Shown here piece by piece: positions 9,974 to 18,596 of a stretch of DNA of 64,000 nt. How positions within the stretch are numbered: the stretch's first letter is position 1; each line of letters begins with the position of its first letter. Made by a program: the position numbers and the translations under genes. Origin of the DNA: Paenibacillus polysaccharolyticus. GTDB lineage: Bacteria > Bacillota > Bacilli > Paenibacillales > Paenibacillaceae. A model generated the notes under the pieces. It saw only the letters and a list, made by a program, of their open reading frames with translations. It was not told the origin of the DNA and did no database searches. The stretch lies in contig NZ_FMVM01000007.1 in assembly GCF_900102085.1 (NCBI RefSeq), positions 1-64,000 on the forward strand. The letters are read 5' to 3'.

Positions 9974-10711
9974 CTATATTCCACAAGGCATTCTGAATTG
10001 TACAAACGTATCCCCAGACGGAAGCTGCTCCGTTCTGACTTTTTTACCTTTGAGTACAGCTGTTAATTGCCGCAGCGTTTCTGGATCCGGGGTTTGATCT
10101 CCGTCCAACCGGACAACGACATCTCCGTGATCCTGTCCGAAGTTCAAGGTCAGTTTGCGTACCTCTCCCCAAGACGACCGGCCACCGCCATACTGATAGG
10201 CCCGAATTGCATCCGCAATCGCCCCCGTAAGCGACTCGCCATCCTCGGGAGAGACCAGAGCACTGAGCTGCAGCTCTTCTTCTACTTCCACATGCAATTC
10301 CAGTGCAGCTCCACTGGCCCGAAAAGATTGCAAATAAAAGACGAGAGAAGGTATACCTAATTTAGATTTACGGCTTTCTTCCGTTACCCGCTCTTTTATT
10401 CTTTCCACACATTGCAGGGATTTATCAAGTTTGCCCAGCCTAAGATATCCATATAACACTTGGAGATCGTTCATCCAGTCATGCCGATGATGATTTAATG
10501 AAGCTATTGCTGTTTTTTCCATGGATTGAATGATGATTCTGCGTTCCGCCTCCGCCTGCTTTTTCATCGCATATCCTGATACTAACATCACTGCGACGGA
10601 CCAAAATGCGCACACAACGCTCGCAAAAGACGCTGGATACAACATAACGAAAACCAAAGGAATCACAAGTGAACATGCCGCAATCCACGGCACTCTTTTC
10701 CAGGATTTCAT
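9974..10711 (-). CDS. spo0B: Spo0B-like sporulation phosphotransferase with N-terminal membrane segments
   Basis: 245 residues. In the phosphorelay Spo0B passes phosphate from Spo0F to Spo0A. The active-site helix reads HHRHDWMNDLQVLYGYL, with H77 equivalent to B. subtilis H30 (RHDWMN). The C-terminal half is a degenerate ATPase-like fold. Unlike the soluble ~192-residue B. subtilis protein, this one starts with about 50 residues containing two hydrophobic helices (~8-25 and ~29-47), which would anchor it to the membrane. ATG at 10711 is preferred over a TTG at 10732 because GGGGAG precedes it by 5 nt. Position between obg and rpmA supports the assignment. Confidence 0.85.
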   Translation of the reverse strand: MKSWKRVPWIAACSLVIPLVFVMLYPASFASVVCAFWSVAVMLVSGYAMKKQAEAERRIIIQSMEKTAIASLNHHRHDWMNDLQVLYGYLRLGKLDKSLQCVERIKERVTEESRKSKLGIPSLVFYLQSFRASGAALELHVEVEEELQLSALVSPEDGESLTGAIADAIRAYQYGGGRSSWGEVRKLTLNFGQDHGDVVVRLDGDQTPDPETLRQLTAVLKGKKVRTEQLPSGDTFVQFRMPCGI

Positions 10712-10761
10712 GGCTTCTCCCCGTTCTACCAAACTAGGTTGGTTTCAACCCACCGTAACCA

Positions 10762-10790
10762 AGTATAACATGTCTTTTCTGCCAGTTCAT
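10762..10790 (-). promoter_or_regulatory. Candidate promoter of spo0B-obg
   Basis: Minus strand: ATGAAC (10785-10790), 17-nt spacer, TATACT (10762-10767). The -35 is weak, but it lies between the rpmA terminator and spo0B. Confidence 0.45.
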
Positions 10791-10811
10791 TATCGAATAG
10801 TCGTAGAATGC

Positions 10812-10842
10812 AAAAAACCTCCGGCAAAAATGCCGAAGGCTC
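10812..10842 (-). terminator. Terminator after rpmA
   Basis: Minus strand: CCTTCGGC, ATTTTT loop, GCCGGAGG, then TTTTTT. It ends the rplU-prp-rpmA operon 20 nt past the rpmA stop. Confidence 0.88.
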
Positions 10843-10861
10843 CTTAGGCGGAATGCCGATA

Positions 10862-11173
10862 TTAAGCTTCTACTGCAGCTGCTACTGGAGCAACGTTTAC
10901 AGGGTAGATGCTTACTTTTTTGCGATCGCGACCCCAACGTTCGAATTTAACAACGCCGTCGATTTTCGCGAACAAAGTGTCATCTTTACCGATACCTACG
11001 TTTGTTCCTGGGTGAATTTTCGTTCCGCGTTGGCGAACGAGAATGCTACCACCAGTTACAGTTTGGCCATCTGCACGTTTAACACCCAGACGTTGTGCAT
11101 TACTGTCACGTCCGTTCTTCGTGGAACCTACACCTTTTTTCGATGCGAACAACTGAAGATTTAATTTCAACAT
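10862..11173 (-). CDS. rpmA: Ribosomal protein bL27 with cleavable N-terminal extension
   Basis: 103 residues. bL27 reaches the peptidyl-transferase centre with its N-terminus. The protein starts [16 protein letters not shown]: the LNLQxF extension must be removed for function in Firmicutes, and the protease that does so (Prp) is encoded immediately upstream. [17 protein letters not shown] and [16 protein letters not shown] are family signatures. AAGGAGG precedes the ATG. Last gene of the operon. Confidence 0.97.
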   Translation of the reverse strand: MLKLNLQLFASKKGVGSTKNGRDSNAQRLGVKRADGQTVTGGSILVRQRGTKIHPGTNVGIGKDDTLFAKIDGVVKFERWGRDRKKVSIYPVNVAPVAAAVEA

Positions 11174-11196
11174 GATTGGTTTTCCTCCTTCTTTGC

Positions 11197-11526
11197 TTAT
11201 TGGTGTTGCTGTATTTGAATATACTTCCCGTATGACTCTGCAATATTAGAGAGCATAACTACCATGGATTCGAGCAACAACTGTACCTGAGAAAAAGTTT
11301 CCCCTTTTGCCAGCACCGGTAAAGAACCGCTTAAAAAACCATTCTTCATCTTGGCATCCATCTCGATACCAGTTAATGCTTCAATCGAGTTCACTGTACC
11401 TACTGTAACAGCAGATACCCCGGCACATACGATATCTTCTCCACGCTTGGCAAAATTGGCATGCCCTTCGATAGAAAAGCGTTCGATGTTCCCGTCCTCA
11501 TCACGAAAGATTTGAACGATAATCAC
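11197..11526 (-). CDS. prp: Ribosomal-processing cysteine protease Prp
   Basis: 109 residues (ysxB family). Removes the N-terminal extension of bL27. The catalytic pair is visible at the family positions: His22 in [12 protein letters not shown] and Cys34 in [11 protein letters not shown] start at 11526 with AAGGTG upstream. It sits between rplU and rpmA, the constant arrangement in Firmicutes with extended bL27, so substrate and protease are co-transcribed. Confidence 0.95.
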   Translation of the reverse strand: MIIVQIFRDEDGNIERFSIEGHANFAKRGEDIVCAGVSAVTVGTVNSIEALTGIEMDAKMKNGFLSGSLPVLAKGETFSQVQLLLESMVVMLSNIAESYGKYIQIQQHQ

Positions 11527-11539
11527 TTATCGCACCTTC

Positions 11540-11851
11540 TTACGCTTTGATTTTTTCGATAGTTACTTTAGTGTACGGTTGACGGTGACCTTGCTTCACA
11601 TGGTAGTTCTTTTTCGGTTTGTATTTGTATACAACAACCTTTTGACCTTTGCCATGTTTCTCAACCTTAGCCGTTACAGTAGCTCCGGAAACCAATGGTG
11701 TACCTGCTGTCAAACCTTGATCGTTAGATACAGCCAGGACACGGTCGAACGTTACGCTTTCGCCGTCGTTCGCATTCAATTTCTCGATGAACAGAACATC
11801 GCCCTCTTGGACTTTGTACTGTTTGCCGCCTGTTTCAATAATTGCGTACAT
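11540..11851 (-). CDS. rplU: Ribosomal protein bL21
   Basis: 103 residues, binds 23S rRNA in the large subunit. [18 protein letters not shown] is the family N-terminus and [21 protein letters not shown] the C-terminal signature. AGGAGGTG precedes the ATG. First gene of rplU-prp-rpmA, transcribed behind a ~130-nt structured leader. Confidence 0.98.
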   Translation of the reverse strand: MYAIIETGGKQYKVQEGDVLFIEKLNANDGESVTFDRVLAVSNDQGLTAGTPLVSGATVTAKVEKHGKGQKVVVYKYKPKKNYHVKQGHRQPYTKVTIEKIKA

Positions 11852-11861
11852 TTGCCTTGCA

Positions 11862-11975
11862 CCTCCTCATGTCTCAGACTCGCCCGTTCTCAGGTGACAG
11901 TACCTTGCGGAACTGTTCTTAAACCTGGTCAGTGCGGTTACAGCATGTGCAAGACCAATAGGCTTAAACACATAC
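11862..11975 (-). ncRNA. L21-leader-like 5' UTR of rplU
   Basis: The untranslated stretch between the promoter at 11982-12010 and the rplU SD contains TTCCGCAAGGTACTGTCACC and inverted segments, resembling the Bacillales L21 leader that lets bL21 regulate its own operon. Recognition is from position and a partial motif match; a covariance-model search would settle it. Confidence 0.55.
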
Positions 11976-11981
11976 TTGATG

Positions 11982-12010
11982 ATTATATCACGCAGTATAT
12001 TAAAAATCAA
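11982..12010 (-). promoter_or_regulatory. Promoter of rplU-prp-rpmA
   Basis: Minus strand: TTGATT (12005-12010), 17-nt spacer, TATAAT (11982-11987). Its -35 overlaps the last codon and stop of rng. Confidence 0.8.
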
Positions 12011-13257
12011 TGCAAAGGTGAAATATATCTTTTCCCCGTGCCATGACAGGAAGAACAAGCTTCCACGTAGGGCAAGGTACTTTCTTCTCTTACTTTTTTG
12101 CGAGTCAGTTCAAGCAACCCGAGTTTCGTCCATCCCATTACAAAAGCTTTGGTCCGATCCTTACGTAGCTCCTGCTCCAGCACAGACGCTACATCATGCC
12201 GATTCGATGCCTCTTCCATATCGATGAAGTCAACGATAATCATGCCGCCAATGTCCCGTAGTCGCATTAACCGGGCAATCTCCACTGCAGCCTGCATGTT
12301 GGTTTCGGTTACCGTCTCTTCCAGACTGTCTCCACCTGCTCCGGTATACTTGCCTGTATTCACATCAATCACGGTCAGCGCTTCGGTATGATCAATAACG
12401 ATATACCCACCTCCGGGTAGCCAAACTTTGCGGGCAAAATCTTTGTTCAGCTGTTCCTGTACACCGTAAGCATCAAAGATAGATTCCGTTCCGGAATACA
12501 CCTGAACTCGAGGCTCATGCCCTGGACAGATCTCTTCAAGCAACGTCCGTATTACGCGAGCCTGTCCTTCACTATCAGTGATCACCTCGTCACTACCAGG
12601 AGTATACACATCTCTAATCACTCGCTGAATCATGCTTTGGTCTTGGTGCAACAAGCTTGGAGAAGGCAAACTGTCTGCTTTTTCTCGAATCAGAAGCCAC
12701 TGAGCTCGTAATGCCTCCAAATCAGTCTGAATCGCCTCATTCGCTTCTTCCGCAGATACGGTACGAATAATCAGCCCTTCTTCGTCCCGAAGCAACCGCT
12801 CTCCCATCCCTTTGAGGCGGGAACGATCCCCCTCCCGGGCAATCTTTTTGGAAACAGCCACATAACCCGCTACAGGCATGTAGACAAGCCAGCGGCCCGG
12901 AAGTGAATAATGAGTCGTCACCCGGGCTCCTTTGCTTCCTACCGGTTCCTTCAGAACCTGTACAATTAATTCCTGACCCGGACGCAGCAACTCCGAGATG
13001 GAAGGTTTTATTTTAGGTTGCTTCTCCAGATGGGGGTGGAGCACATCATCCACATACAGAAACGCATTCTTTCTCTGACCAATATCCACAAAGGCAGCCT
13101 GCATACCCGGTAACACATTCACTACCCGTCCCTTGAAAAAGGAACCTAGCAACCCGCGCTCGCGTGTACGCTCTGCCGTGAACTCCACAGCTTTGCCTTC
13201 TTCCAGAAGCGCCATTTGCATGAGGTTATGTTCATTATGTACAATCATTTGTTTCAT
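12007..13257 (-). CDS. rng: Ribonuclease E/G family endoribonuclease
   Basis: 416 residues. Single-strand endoribonuclease for RNA decay and rRNA maturation. The N-terminal S1 region (GSFFKGRVVNVLPGMQAAFVDIG) is followed by the catalytic DNase I-like domain with the two metal-binding aspartates in LTVIDVNTGKYTG and GGMIIVDFIDME, and a Zn-link-like CSSCHGTG near the C-terminus. There is no long C-terminal scaffold, so it is RNase G-like in length. AGAGGTGA precedes the ATG. B. subtilis lacks this enzyme; many other Firmicutes keep it at this position next to rplU. Separated from spoIVFB by ~110 nt. Confidence 0.92.
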   Translation of the reverse strand: MKQMIVHNEHNLMQMALLEEGKAVEFTAERTRERGLLGSFFKGRVVNVLPGMQAAFVDIGQRKNAFLYVDDVLHPHLEKQPKIKPSISELLRPGQELIVQVLKEPVGSKGARVTTHYSLPGRWLVYMPVAGYVAVSKKIAREGDRSRLKGMGERLLRDEEGLIIRTVSAEEANEAIQTDLEALRAQWLLIREKADSLPSPSLLHQDQSMIQRVIRDVYTPGSDEVITDSEGQARVIRTLLEEICPGHEPRVQVYSGTESIFDAYGVQEQLNKDFARKVWLPGGGYIVIDHTEALTVIDVNTGKYTGAGGDSLEETVTETNMQAAVEIARLMRLRDIGGMIIVDFIDMEEASNRHDVASVLEQELRKDRTKAFVMGWTKLGLLELTRKKVREESTLPYVEACSSCHGTGKRYISPLH

Positions 13258-13365
13258 GGCTTCACCTCTAGAAGACCCTTCAATTTATCCACATCCATTT
13301 CATATTATAGGCAATAACGATCATAAATGTATTACCCCGTTTGAGAGCAGGTTCATCAGTAGGCT

Positions 13366-14232
13366 TCACAATTTATCGGTATTTTGTTGAAAGTACGAGC
13401 CAATCACTCTCTGTTCAGGCAAAACCGCCAGGATACGTCCCTGCTTATTCATCACGTATACCATATGGTACTGTTCCCTTTTTAATAGACGCAAAATAGT
13501 GTCCAAAGGTTTCGCTGGGAACGAGATTATCGGTTGGGCGAAGCCACCTGTAGTTGCATACCGTACAAAAACAGCTTCCCGGTTCATCAGAAAACGTATA
13601 AAACGATAAGGCACGTTCCGATAATCGGTAAAATTGGAGTAAAATAAAAAAAGGCCTATTAATAAAAGGTTCAACGGTAGCCCGTAATCGCCAGAAAGCC
13701 ACCGGCTAATCGCAACCAAAATAACCCCTGCGCTACACAGGATACTGATGCGATAAGTCCACATGAGTGTAGTATAGTAAGGAGCCCACAGGCTGACAAT
13801 CGCCTGAACGATCTTTCCTCCGTCCAAAGGCAGTACTGGCAACAGATTAAACAAAGCAATGAGCAGGTTGGCTTGGATGATATAATCCAGAAACAGTGGG
13901 TCCCCCAACTGAAATCGGCTTAGAAGCAGTACTATGCCAACCATCAGAATGTTCTGCAACGGTCCAGCCAAGGCAATGACAATCTCGCGGTAAGCCGTCA
14001 GTTTGCCTCCATCTTCAATAACAGCCACTCCCCCAAAGGGAAGCATCTGTATAGACAATACACGGCAGCCCAGAAGGGCCGCCGCGGCAGCATGTCCGCA
14101 TTCATGAATAAATACGATGGCAAACAGCGTGATCAGTTCGATAAAATGTCCAGTTAGCAGGGAGGTCATCATGATGATGACAAAAAACGGATGAAGCGAG
14201 ATTCGCACTCCCCACACCCTAATCAAGGGCAA
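13366..14232 (-). CDS. spoIVFB: Stage IV sporulation protein FB, site-2 intramembrane metalloprotease
   Basis: 288 residues, peptidase M50. Cleaves pro-sigma-K in the outer forespore membrane. Zinc ligands H43 and H47 with catalytic E44 are in FIHECGHAAA, and the third ligand D137 is in LPLDGGK; these numbers equal those of the B. subtilis enzyme when counted from the TTG at 14232. About six hydrophobic segments are followed by a C-terminal CBS-like domain (~215-288), expected to sense ATP. A TTG at 14226 is an alternative start. It overlaps spoIVFA, its membrane partner and inhibitor. Confidence 0.93.
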   Translation of the reverse strand: MPLIRVWGVRISLHPFFVIIMMTSLLTGHFIELITLFAIVFIHECGHAAAAALLGCRVLSIQMLPFGGVAVIEDGGKLTAYREIVIALAGPLQNILMVGIVLLLSRFQLGDPLFLDYIIQANLLIALFNLLPVLPLDGGKIVQAIVSLWAPYYTTLMWTYRISILCSAGVILVAISRWLSGDYGLPLNLLLIGLFLFYSNFTDYRNVPYRFIRFLMNREAVFVRYATTGGFAQPIISFPAKPLDTILRLLKREQYHMVYVMNKQGRILAVLPEQRVIGSYFQQNTDKL

Positions 14233-15160
14233 CGACTTCCGCAGGGTCTACGTACTCTTCTCCTTCTTTTATCGCAAAATAAAGCGTAGCTGGCTGATCC
14301 GTGTTTCCACCCTTTAAGCGTCCCACCACATTCCCCGCTTCGACCCAATCATTCACCTGAACGTCACTCTCGTTCATCCGGCCGTATATGGCGGTCACCT
14401 TACCAGCGTGCTGGATAACGACGGTATACCCGCTGGTTGCATCCCCCAGAACCTCAAGCACACGCCCAGCACCTGAGCTGACGACTTGCACGAGCCCTCC
14501 TGTAGTAGCGGCATCTGGAACAATCTCAATTCCCTTCATACTTAAAGCAAATGGCTGAACGACCGTACCTGAAATTGGTTTACCGAGAAGCTGCCGGATT
14601 CCTGAGCCGTTTACTACATCAGTGGTATGTCCAAGTACCGGCAGGAAAGAAGGTGTCCCACCGAAATTCCGTTCATACCATGCCGTAGCCGCAGCAAAAT
14701 CCATATCGTTATGAAGTACTTCAGCAATAACGGTTTTAGGTGCTATCGTCCATGATGCATTTAATTGAAACAGTCCCCACACGCCTGCAAATAGTACTGC
14801 ACTGACTACCGTACGCCGTAGGAACGATCGAAACAAATTAAAACCAGAACGCCCTGTAGGGCCGAAATGTCCATTTTCCTTCTTCCACAACCATTCCGGG
14901 TCTCTTTCCGCTGGTTCCTCTACAAAAACAAACGGCTTCTGCCGGTTCGTTTCATCATGCTCGCTATTTCTACCTTGATCTTTACTTCCATCTATACTTA
15001 TGTCTGCATTTCTCTCTCTTTCACTGCCCTGATCTCTTTCTCTTCCACGATCCCATCGAAAAACCGGCTTTTGTTCTTGCAACACTTCATGCACTGCCCC
15101 ATCCATAAGCCGCCGTATCCGCTCTTCTCGTCTCTGTTTGATTCTCCGTTTTGTATTCAT
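14219..15160 (-). CDS. spoIVFA: Stage IV sporulation protein FA, LytM/M23-fold regulator of SpoIVFB
   Basis: 313 residues. Very basic N-terminus, a charged low-complexity stretch (~40-80), one membrane span (~113-130, SAVLFAGVWGLFQL), then a C-terminal M23 fold (~215-310) with GAGRVLEVLGDATSGYTVVIQHAGKVTAIYG. The canonical metalloprotease metal ligands are not all evident, in line with a structural role. SpoIVFA holds SpoIVFB inactive with BofA until it is cleaved. GGGAGGA precedes the ATG by 8 nt, and a sigma-E-type promoter lies at 15193-15221. Confidence 0.9.
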   Translation of the reverse strand: MNTKRRIKQRREERIRRLMDGAVHEVLQEQKPVFRWDRGRERDQGSERERNADISIDGSKDQGRNSEHDETNRQKPFVFVEEPAERDPEWLWKKENGHFGPTGRSGFNLFRSFLRRTVVSAVLFAGVWGLFQLNASWTIAPKTVIAEVLHNDMDFAAATAWYERNFGGTPSFLPVLGHTTDVVNGSGIRQLLGKPISGTVVQPFALSMKGIEIVPDAATTGGLVQVVSSGAGRVLEVLGDATSGYTVVIQHAGKVTAIYGRMNESDVQVNDWVEAGNVVGRLKGGNTDQPATLYFAIKEGEEYVDPAEVVALD

Positions 15161-15192
15161 GCCATGTCCTCCCGCTGAGGCTTGTTTACTAC

Positions 15193-15221
15193 ATCCTATG
15201 AATCAACAGCAAAGAATATGA
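15193..15221 (-). promoter_or_regulatory. Sigma-E-type promoter of spoIVFA-spoIVFB
   Basis: Minus strand: TCATATT (15215-15221, full match to KMATATT), 14-nt spacer, CATAGGAT (15193-15200, 6 of 8 matches to CATACAHT). The spoIVF operon is sigma-E dependent in B. subtilis, which agrees. Confidence 0.6.
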
Positions 15222-15395
15222 ACAAGCCTCCATACTAACTGAACCGAAAATAAGCTTTAGCTTTAAATTACGAATGTTGTGTGTGGGAGTGTCACTACGG
15301 CAGTTTACCAAATAGCTGACGCACGTAATCACACGTAATAAACCAAAGAAAAGCCTATGAGTAGTGAGTAGACAGTGAGTAAACGAGGCATACAC

Positions 15396-15429
15396 AAAAA
15401 AACAGCCGGACACGCTGCCCCGGCTGTTA
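15396..15429 (-). terminator. Terminator after minD
   Basis: Minus strand: AACAGCCGG and CCGGCTGTT stem followed by a T7 tract, ending the mreBCD-minCD transcript 46 nt past minD. Confidence 0.88.
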
Positions 15430-15475
15430 CTTGAAGTTCAATTTAACTAAATTTATTTCACGCTCTACATACCCT

Positions 15476-16270
15476 TTAACCCATCCCGAAAAATTTCTTG
15501 AAACGGGAAAATGCGCCCTTCTTCTGCTCCATCTGCATTAATGGCACGGTATCTCCCAAAATTCGTCTTGCAATATTGCGATAAGCAATGGCTGCAAGTG
15601 AATCTGGGTTCATCACTGTAGGTTCGCCAGAATTGGCAGCCTTGATGACAAGTTCATCATCTGGCACGATGCCAATCAGGTCGATGTTAAGTACTTGTAA
15701 AATACCGTCGATATCAAGCATGTCACCTGACTTCACCATATTGTTGCGAATCCGGTTCACTACCAGCTTAGGAGACTGAATGTGTGAACTCTCCAGCAAG
15801 CCGATGACACGGTCCGCATCACGCACTGCTGCATTTTCCGGTGTAGTGACCACGATGGCCTGATCTGCTCCTGCTACCGCATTTTTGAATCCCTGCTCAA
15901 TCCCTGCCGGGCAGTCAATAATGACGTATTCAAAATCTTTTTTGAGTTCCAGGATGATATCTTTCACCTGTTCTGGCGATACAGAGTTTTTGTCTCTCGT
16001 CTGCGCTGCAGGCAACATGTATAATTCTTCGAAACGCTTGTCTTTTACCAAAGCCTGATTCAAACGGCAACGGCCGTCCGCAACATCGCACAGATCGTAA
16101 ATAATGCGGTTCTCGAGTCCCATCACTACATCCAGATTACGAAGGCCGATATCGGTATCGACCAAACAAACCTTTTTGCCAAGCAGCGCCAGGGCTGTCC
16201 CGATGTTTGCCGAGGTGGTCGTCTTACCCACACCGCCTTTACCCGAAGTGATCACGATCGCCTCTCCCAT
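15476..16270 (-). CDS. minD: Septum site-determining ATPase MinD
   Basis: 264 residues. Membrane-bound ATPase that recruits MinC to the poles. The deviant Walker A is GKGGVGKTT (residues 10-18), DTDIGLRNLD follows, and the C-terminal amphipathic membrane-targeting helix is RFKKFFGMG. AAGGAGTG precedes the ATG. Only 3 nt separate it from minC. Confidence 0.97.
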   Translation of the reverse strand: MGEAIVITSGKGGVGKTTTSANIGTALALLGKKVCLVDTDIGLRNLDVVMGLENRIIYDLCDVADGRCRLNQALVKDKRFEELYMLPAAQTRDKNSVSPEQVKDIILELKKDFEYVIIDCPAGIEQGFKNAVAGADQAIVVTTPENAAVRDADRVIGLLESSHIQSPKLVVNRIRNNMVKSGDMLDIDGILQVLNIDLIGIVPDDELVIKAANSGEPTVMNPDSLAAIAYRNIARRILGDTVPLMQMEQKKGAFSRFKKFFGMG

Positions 16271-16273
16271 GAG

Positions 16274-16936
16274 CTACACTCCTTTAAACACATTAAAATC
16301 TCGGCGCAACCGAACGATATTGCTCATCTTGTCGATCTGCATCTGATTGTCCTGCAAATAAGCAAATTCCATTCCGGTTTCATGACTCTCCCATTCATCT
16401 GGAGGACGACTGATTACATCGGCAATACGCAACTGTGTTGGCGCAAATACCGATGCTGCGATAATAGCCTCTTCGTCCCCGCTGATTCCGGCATGAGCCA
16501 TACCTCTGAGTGAACCCAAAACATATATATCCCCAGTACACGTCACCGTGCCCCCTGGATTGATATCTCCGAGAAACAGGAGATTCCCCTCATGATGAAG
16601 CACCTGACCTGATCGTACCATGCCGCACATCGTCACAATCGGCGGGGGACCTTTGACCTCCTGTACAAGTGCAGGCGAGTCAAAGGATCGGATCAGTAGA
16701 TTCCCTTTTTGCTTCAATATATCCAGAATCTCTTCTTTCTGATCTTCCGTAATTTCTCGGGCTCCAAGCTTGATATCCACATGAACAATCGGTCCGGTCA
16801 AAATGTTTTGATGGCTGTGTTCCAGCTTATAGCGGAGCTCATAGAGCAATTCCTCGAATTCACATTGATCGTCCAACAGGAAAACCAAGCCGTCTCGGAT
16901 GCCTTTAATCGTTACGTGATTCGATTTTACCGTCAT
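16274..16936 (-). CDS. minC: Septum site-determining protein MinC
   Basis: 220 residues. Inhibits FtsZ polymerisation away from mid-cell. N-terminal inhibitory domain (1-~105), C-terminal beta-helical MinD-binding domain with VRSGQVLHHEGNLLFLGDINPGG and GSLRGMAHAG. Gene order mreB-mreC-mreD-minC-minD is the Bacillus arrangement. Confidence 0.96.
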   Translation of the reverse strand: MTVKSNHVTIKGIRDGLVFLLDDQCEFEELLYELRYKLEHSHQNILTGPIVHVDIKLGAREITEDQKEEILDILKQKGNLLIRSFDSPALVQEVKGPPPIVTMCGMVRSGQVLHHEGNLLFLGDINPGGTVTCTGDIYVLGSLRGMAHAGISGDEEAIIAASVFAPTQLRIADVISRPPDEWESHETGMEFAYLQDNQMQIDKMSNIVRLRRDFNVFKGV

Positions 16937-17010
16937 AAGCCTGTCCCTCCCATCTCATTACATTTCGTGCCCCGGTTCCCAAGTTCCTGCTTCTCGCTCC
17001 ATAAATGTCA

Positions 17011-17544
17011 TCAGGAAGCTTCATCTGCTTTACTTTTAGGTGTGCCGATCTTCTCCAGCTGTTTGCGCAGAGGCACATAAATGATCAGGGTAAACACAAA
17101 GTGAACAAACAGATTAGGGATCATGTATTCAATCAGTGCCCAGTCAAAGGTCACATGATTGAGCTGGAAGAGCTTGTATAAGAAAAATAACATCGTATCA
17201 TTCAGCAAACTTCCAAGCAGGACAACTGAAACCATGATGGGCATCGGTGCACGCGGTGCTTGAAATATAAGTCCCATCATATAAGCAGATAATCCCATGG
17301 AGAATCCGTAAGGGCCAATCATCTCCCCGTAGAAGACAACATCATGCAAGAGTCCAAATAATATGCCGAGCACAAGGGCTGTATGCCTGTGATAATACAC
17401 AGCAAAAAATAAAATAACGATATAAACCAGGTTGGCTGATATACGCATTTGCCAGGCTGAAGGAATGATCTGCGGCAGAATCGTATCTTCAGCAATGAAC
17501 AGAATGAACAGTAACAGAAACAGAACCTGTTTGCGCGTAACCAT
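17011..17544 (-). CDS. mreD: Rod shape-determining membrane protein MreD
   Basis: 177 residues, five to six hydrophobic helices and few charged residues, with the family-like HTALVLGILFGLLHDVVFYG stretch. Part of the elongasome with MreB and MreC. The ATG overlaps the mreC stop by one base (TAATG), so translation is coupled. Confidence 0.92.
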   Translation of the reverse strand: MVTRKQVLFLLLFILFIAEDTILPQIIPSAWQMRISANLVYIVILFFAVYYHRHTALVLGILFGLLHDVVFYGEMIGPYGFSMGLSAYMMGLIFQAPRAPMPIMVSVVLLGSLLNDTMLFFLYKLFQLNHVTFDWALIEYMIPNLFVHFVFTLIIYVPLRKQLEKIGTPKSKADEAS

Positions 17545-18416
17545 TATTGTTTAACCTCAGGCGGAATGATCACAATCAGTTCTTTCCAATCGAGGAAGTT
17601 GGCATAGGGTTTAATTGTAGCCGTCTGTGTTAAACCGTATTCGCTCTTCTCGACGCTTTTCACTTCTCCAATACGCATGTACTTTGGAAAATTGTTGATG
17701 ATACCAGATGAGATAATTTCATCACCTTTTGCGATATTGGAATCCTCTGCAATCTTGGTCATCTTTAACATACCGCTCTTCGGATCATAACTCTCGATCA
17801 TACCAAACACTTTCTCTTTGCCTACAGCCGTAGCCGCAATCGCATTCGATGTTGGGTCATTAGCATCCATTGAAGTTAGCAAGTTCACCGTTGATGTATA
17901 CGAACTGACATGGCTGATCACCCCAACCAAACCTTCCTGTGATGTAACAGCCATACCTGGTTTGATGCCTGCATTCTCCCCGATGTCTATGTTAATCGTT
18001 CTACTGTTCGGATCGGAATTGGCACTTATTACTTGGGCAATTCGAGAACCATAGTTGTATCGATTCTGTTGTTCTTTTGTAAAATTGAGCGCTTGCTCGA
18101 GTTGCTTGTTTTTTTGCTCTAAGTCATTGTATTTCAATCGGTCACGCGTATAGTGTCCCATCGCGATGCGAAGCTCTTCATTTTCCTCGTATACCGCACG
18201 CATGTTCGCTACATCTTTGAAAAAGCCCGCTACATAAGAAGCGGGCTTGTAAAATACGTATTGTACAAATCCAACTGAATCCTTGAGGAATTTCTCCGGC
18301 CAGGATAAATTGGCTCGCGGACTAAGCGTAAAGCCCATCAGCGCGATAAATGTAACAAGGCCCACCAGCAAAACAAAAAGTCTTTTGTTGCCAAGCAGTT
18401 TAAACAGTTCCAACAC
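17544..18416 (-). CDS. mreC: Rod shape-determining protein MreC
   Basis: 290 residues. One N-terminal membrane helix (~13-31), a coiled coil at ~70-110 (YEENEELRIAMGHYTRDRL onwards), then an extracytoplasmic beta domain with the family GxxxGxxGVISHVS pattern (GMAVTSQEGLVGVISHVSS). It links MreB filaments to wall synthases. Start codon is GTG (18416) or the adjacent TTG; the SD is weak (AGAGGG). Confidence 0.94.
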   Translation of the reverse strand: MLELFKLLGNKRLFVLLVGLVTFIALMGFTLSPRANLSWPEKFLKDSVGFVQYVFYKPASYVAGFFKDVANMRAVYEENEELRIAMGHYTRDRLKYNDLEQKNKQLEQALNFTKEQQNRYNYGSRIAQVISANSDPNSRTINIDIGENAGIKPGMAVTSQEGLVGVISHVSSYTSTVNLLTSMDANDPTSNAIAATAVGKEKVFGMIESYDPKSGMLKMTKIAEDSNIAKGDEIISSGIINNFPKYMRIGEVKSVEKSEYGLTQTATIKPYANFLDWKELIVIIPPEVKQ

Positions 18417-18596
18417 CCTCTAACATCCATTATTCTCTTCCGAGCCCAGCCCGGCGGGGAGATATCAGACCTGAAGTCCCTGCGAGAATATCAATCGATC
18501 CTCCCCTGTTAAGCGGGTTATAGCTCTCCCGGGATATCCGGGTACTCTACATTGAAGTGTTGCCGCCCAATCAAGGATCAGACGGCAAGCAATCCA

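Larger units (their letters stand above)
15161..15475. other. Gene-free gap with spoIVFA promoter and minD terminator
   Basis: 315 bp between minD and spoIVFA. It holds a sigma-E-like promoter (15193-15221) and the minD terminator (15396-15429). A 74-codon frame at 15189-15413 has no SD and overlaps both signals, so it is not called. Confidence 0.7.

Noticed and set aside
15189..15413. 74-codon minus-strand open frame between minD and spoIVFA
   Set aside because: No SD; it overlaps the minD terminator and the sigma-E promoter.
18520..18545. CCCGG/CCGGG inverted repeat between mreB and mreC
   Set aside because: Five-bp stem without a T tract; too short to call a terminator or operator.
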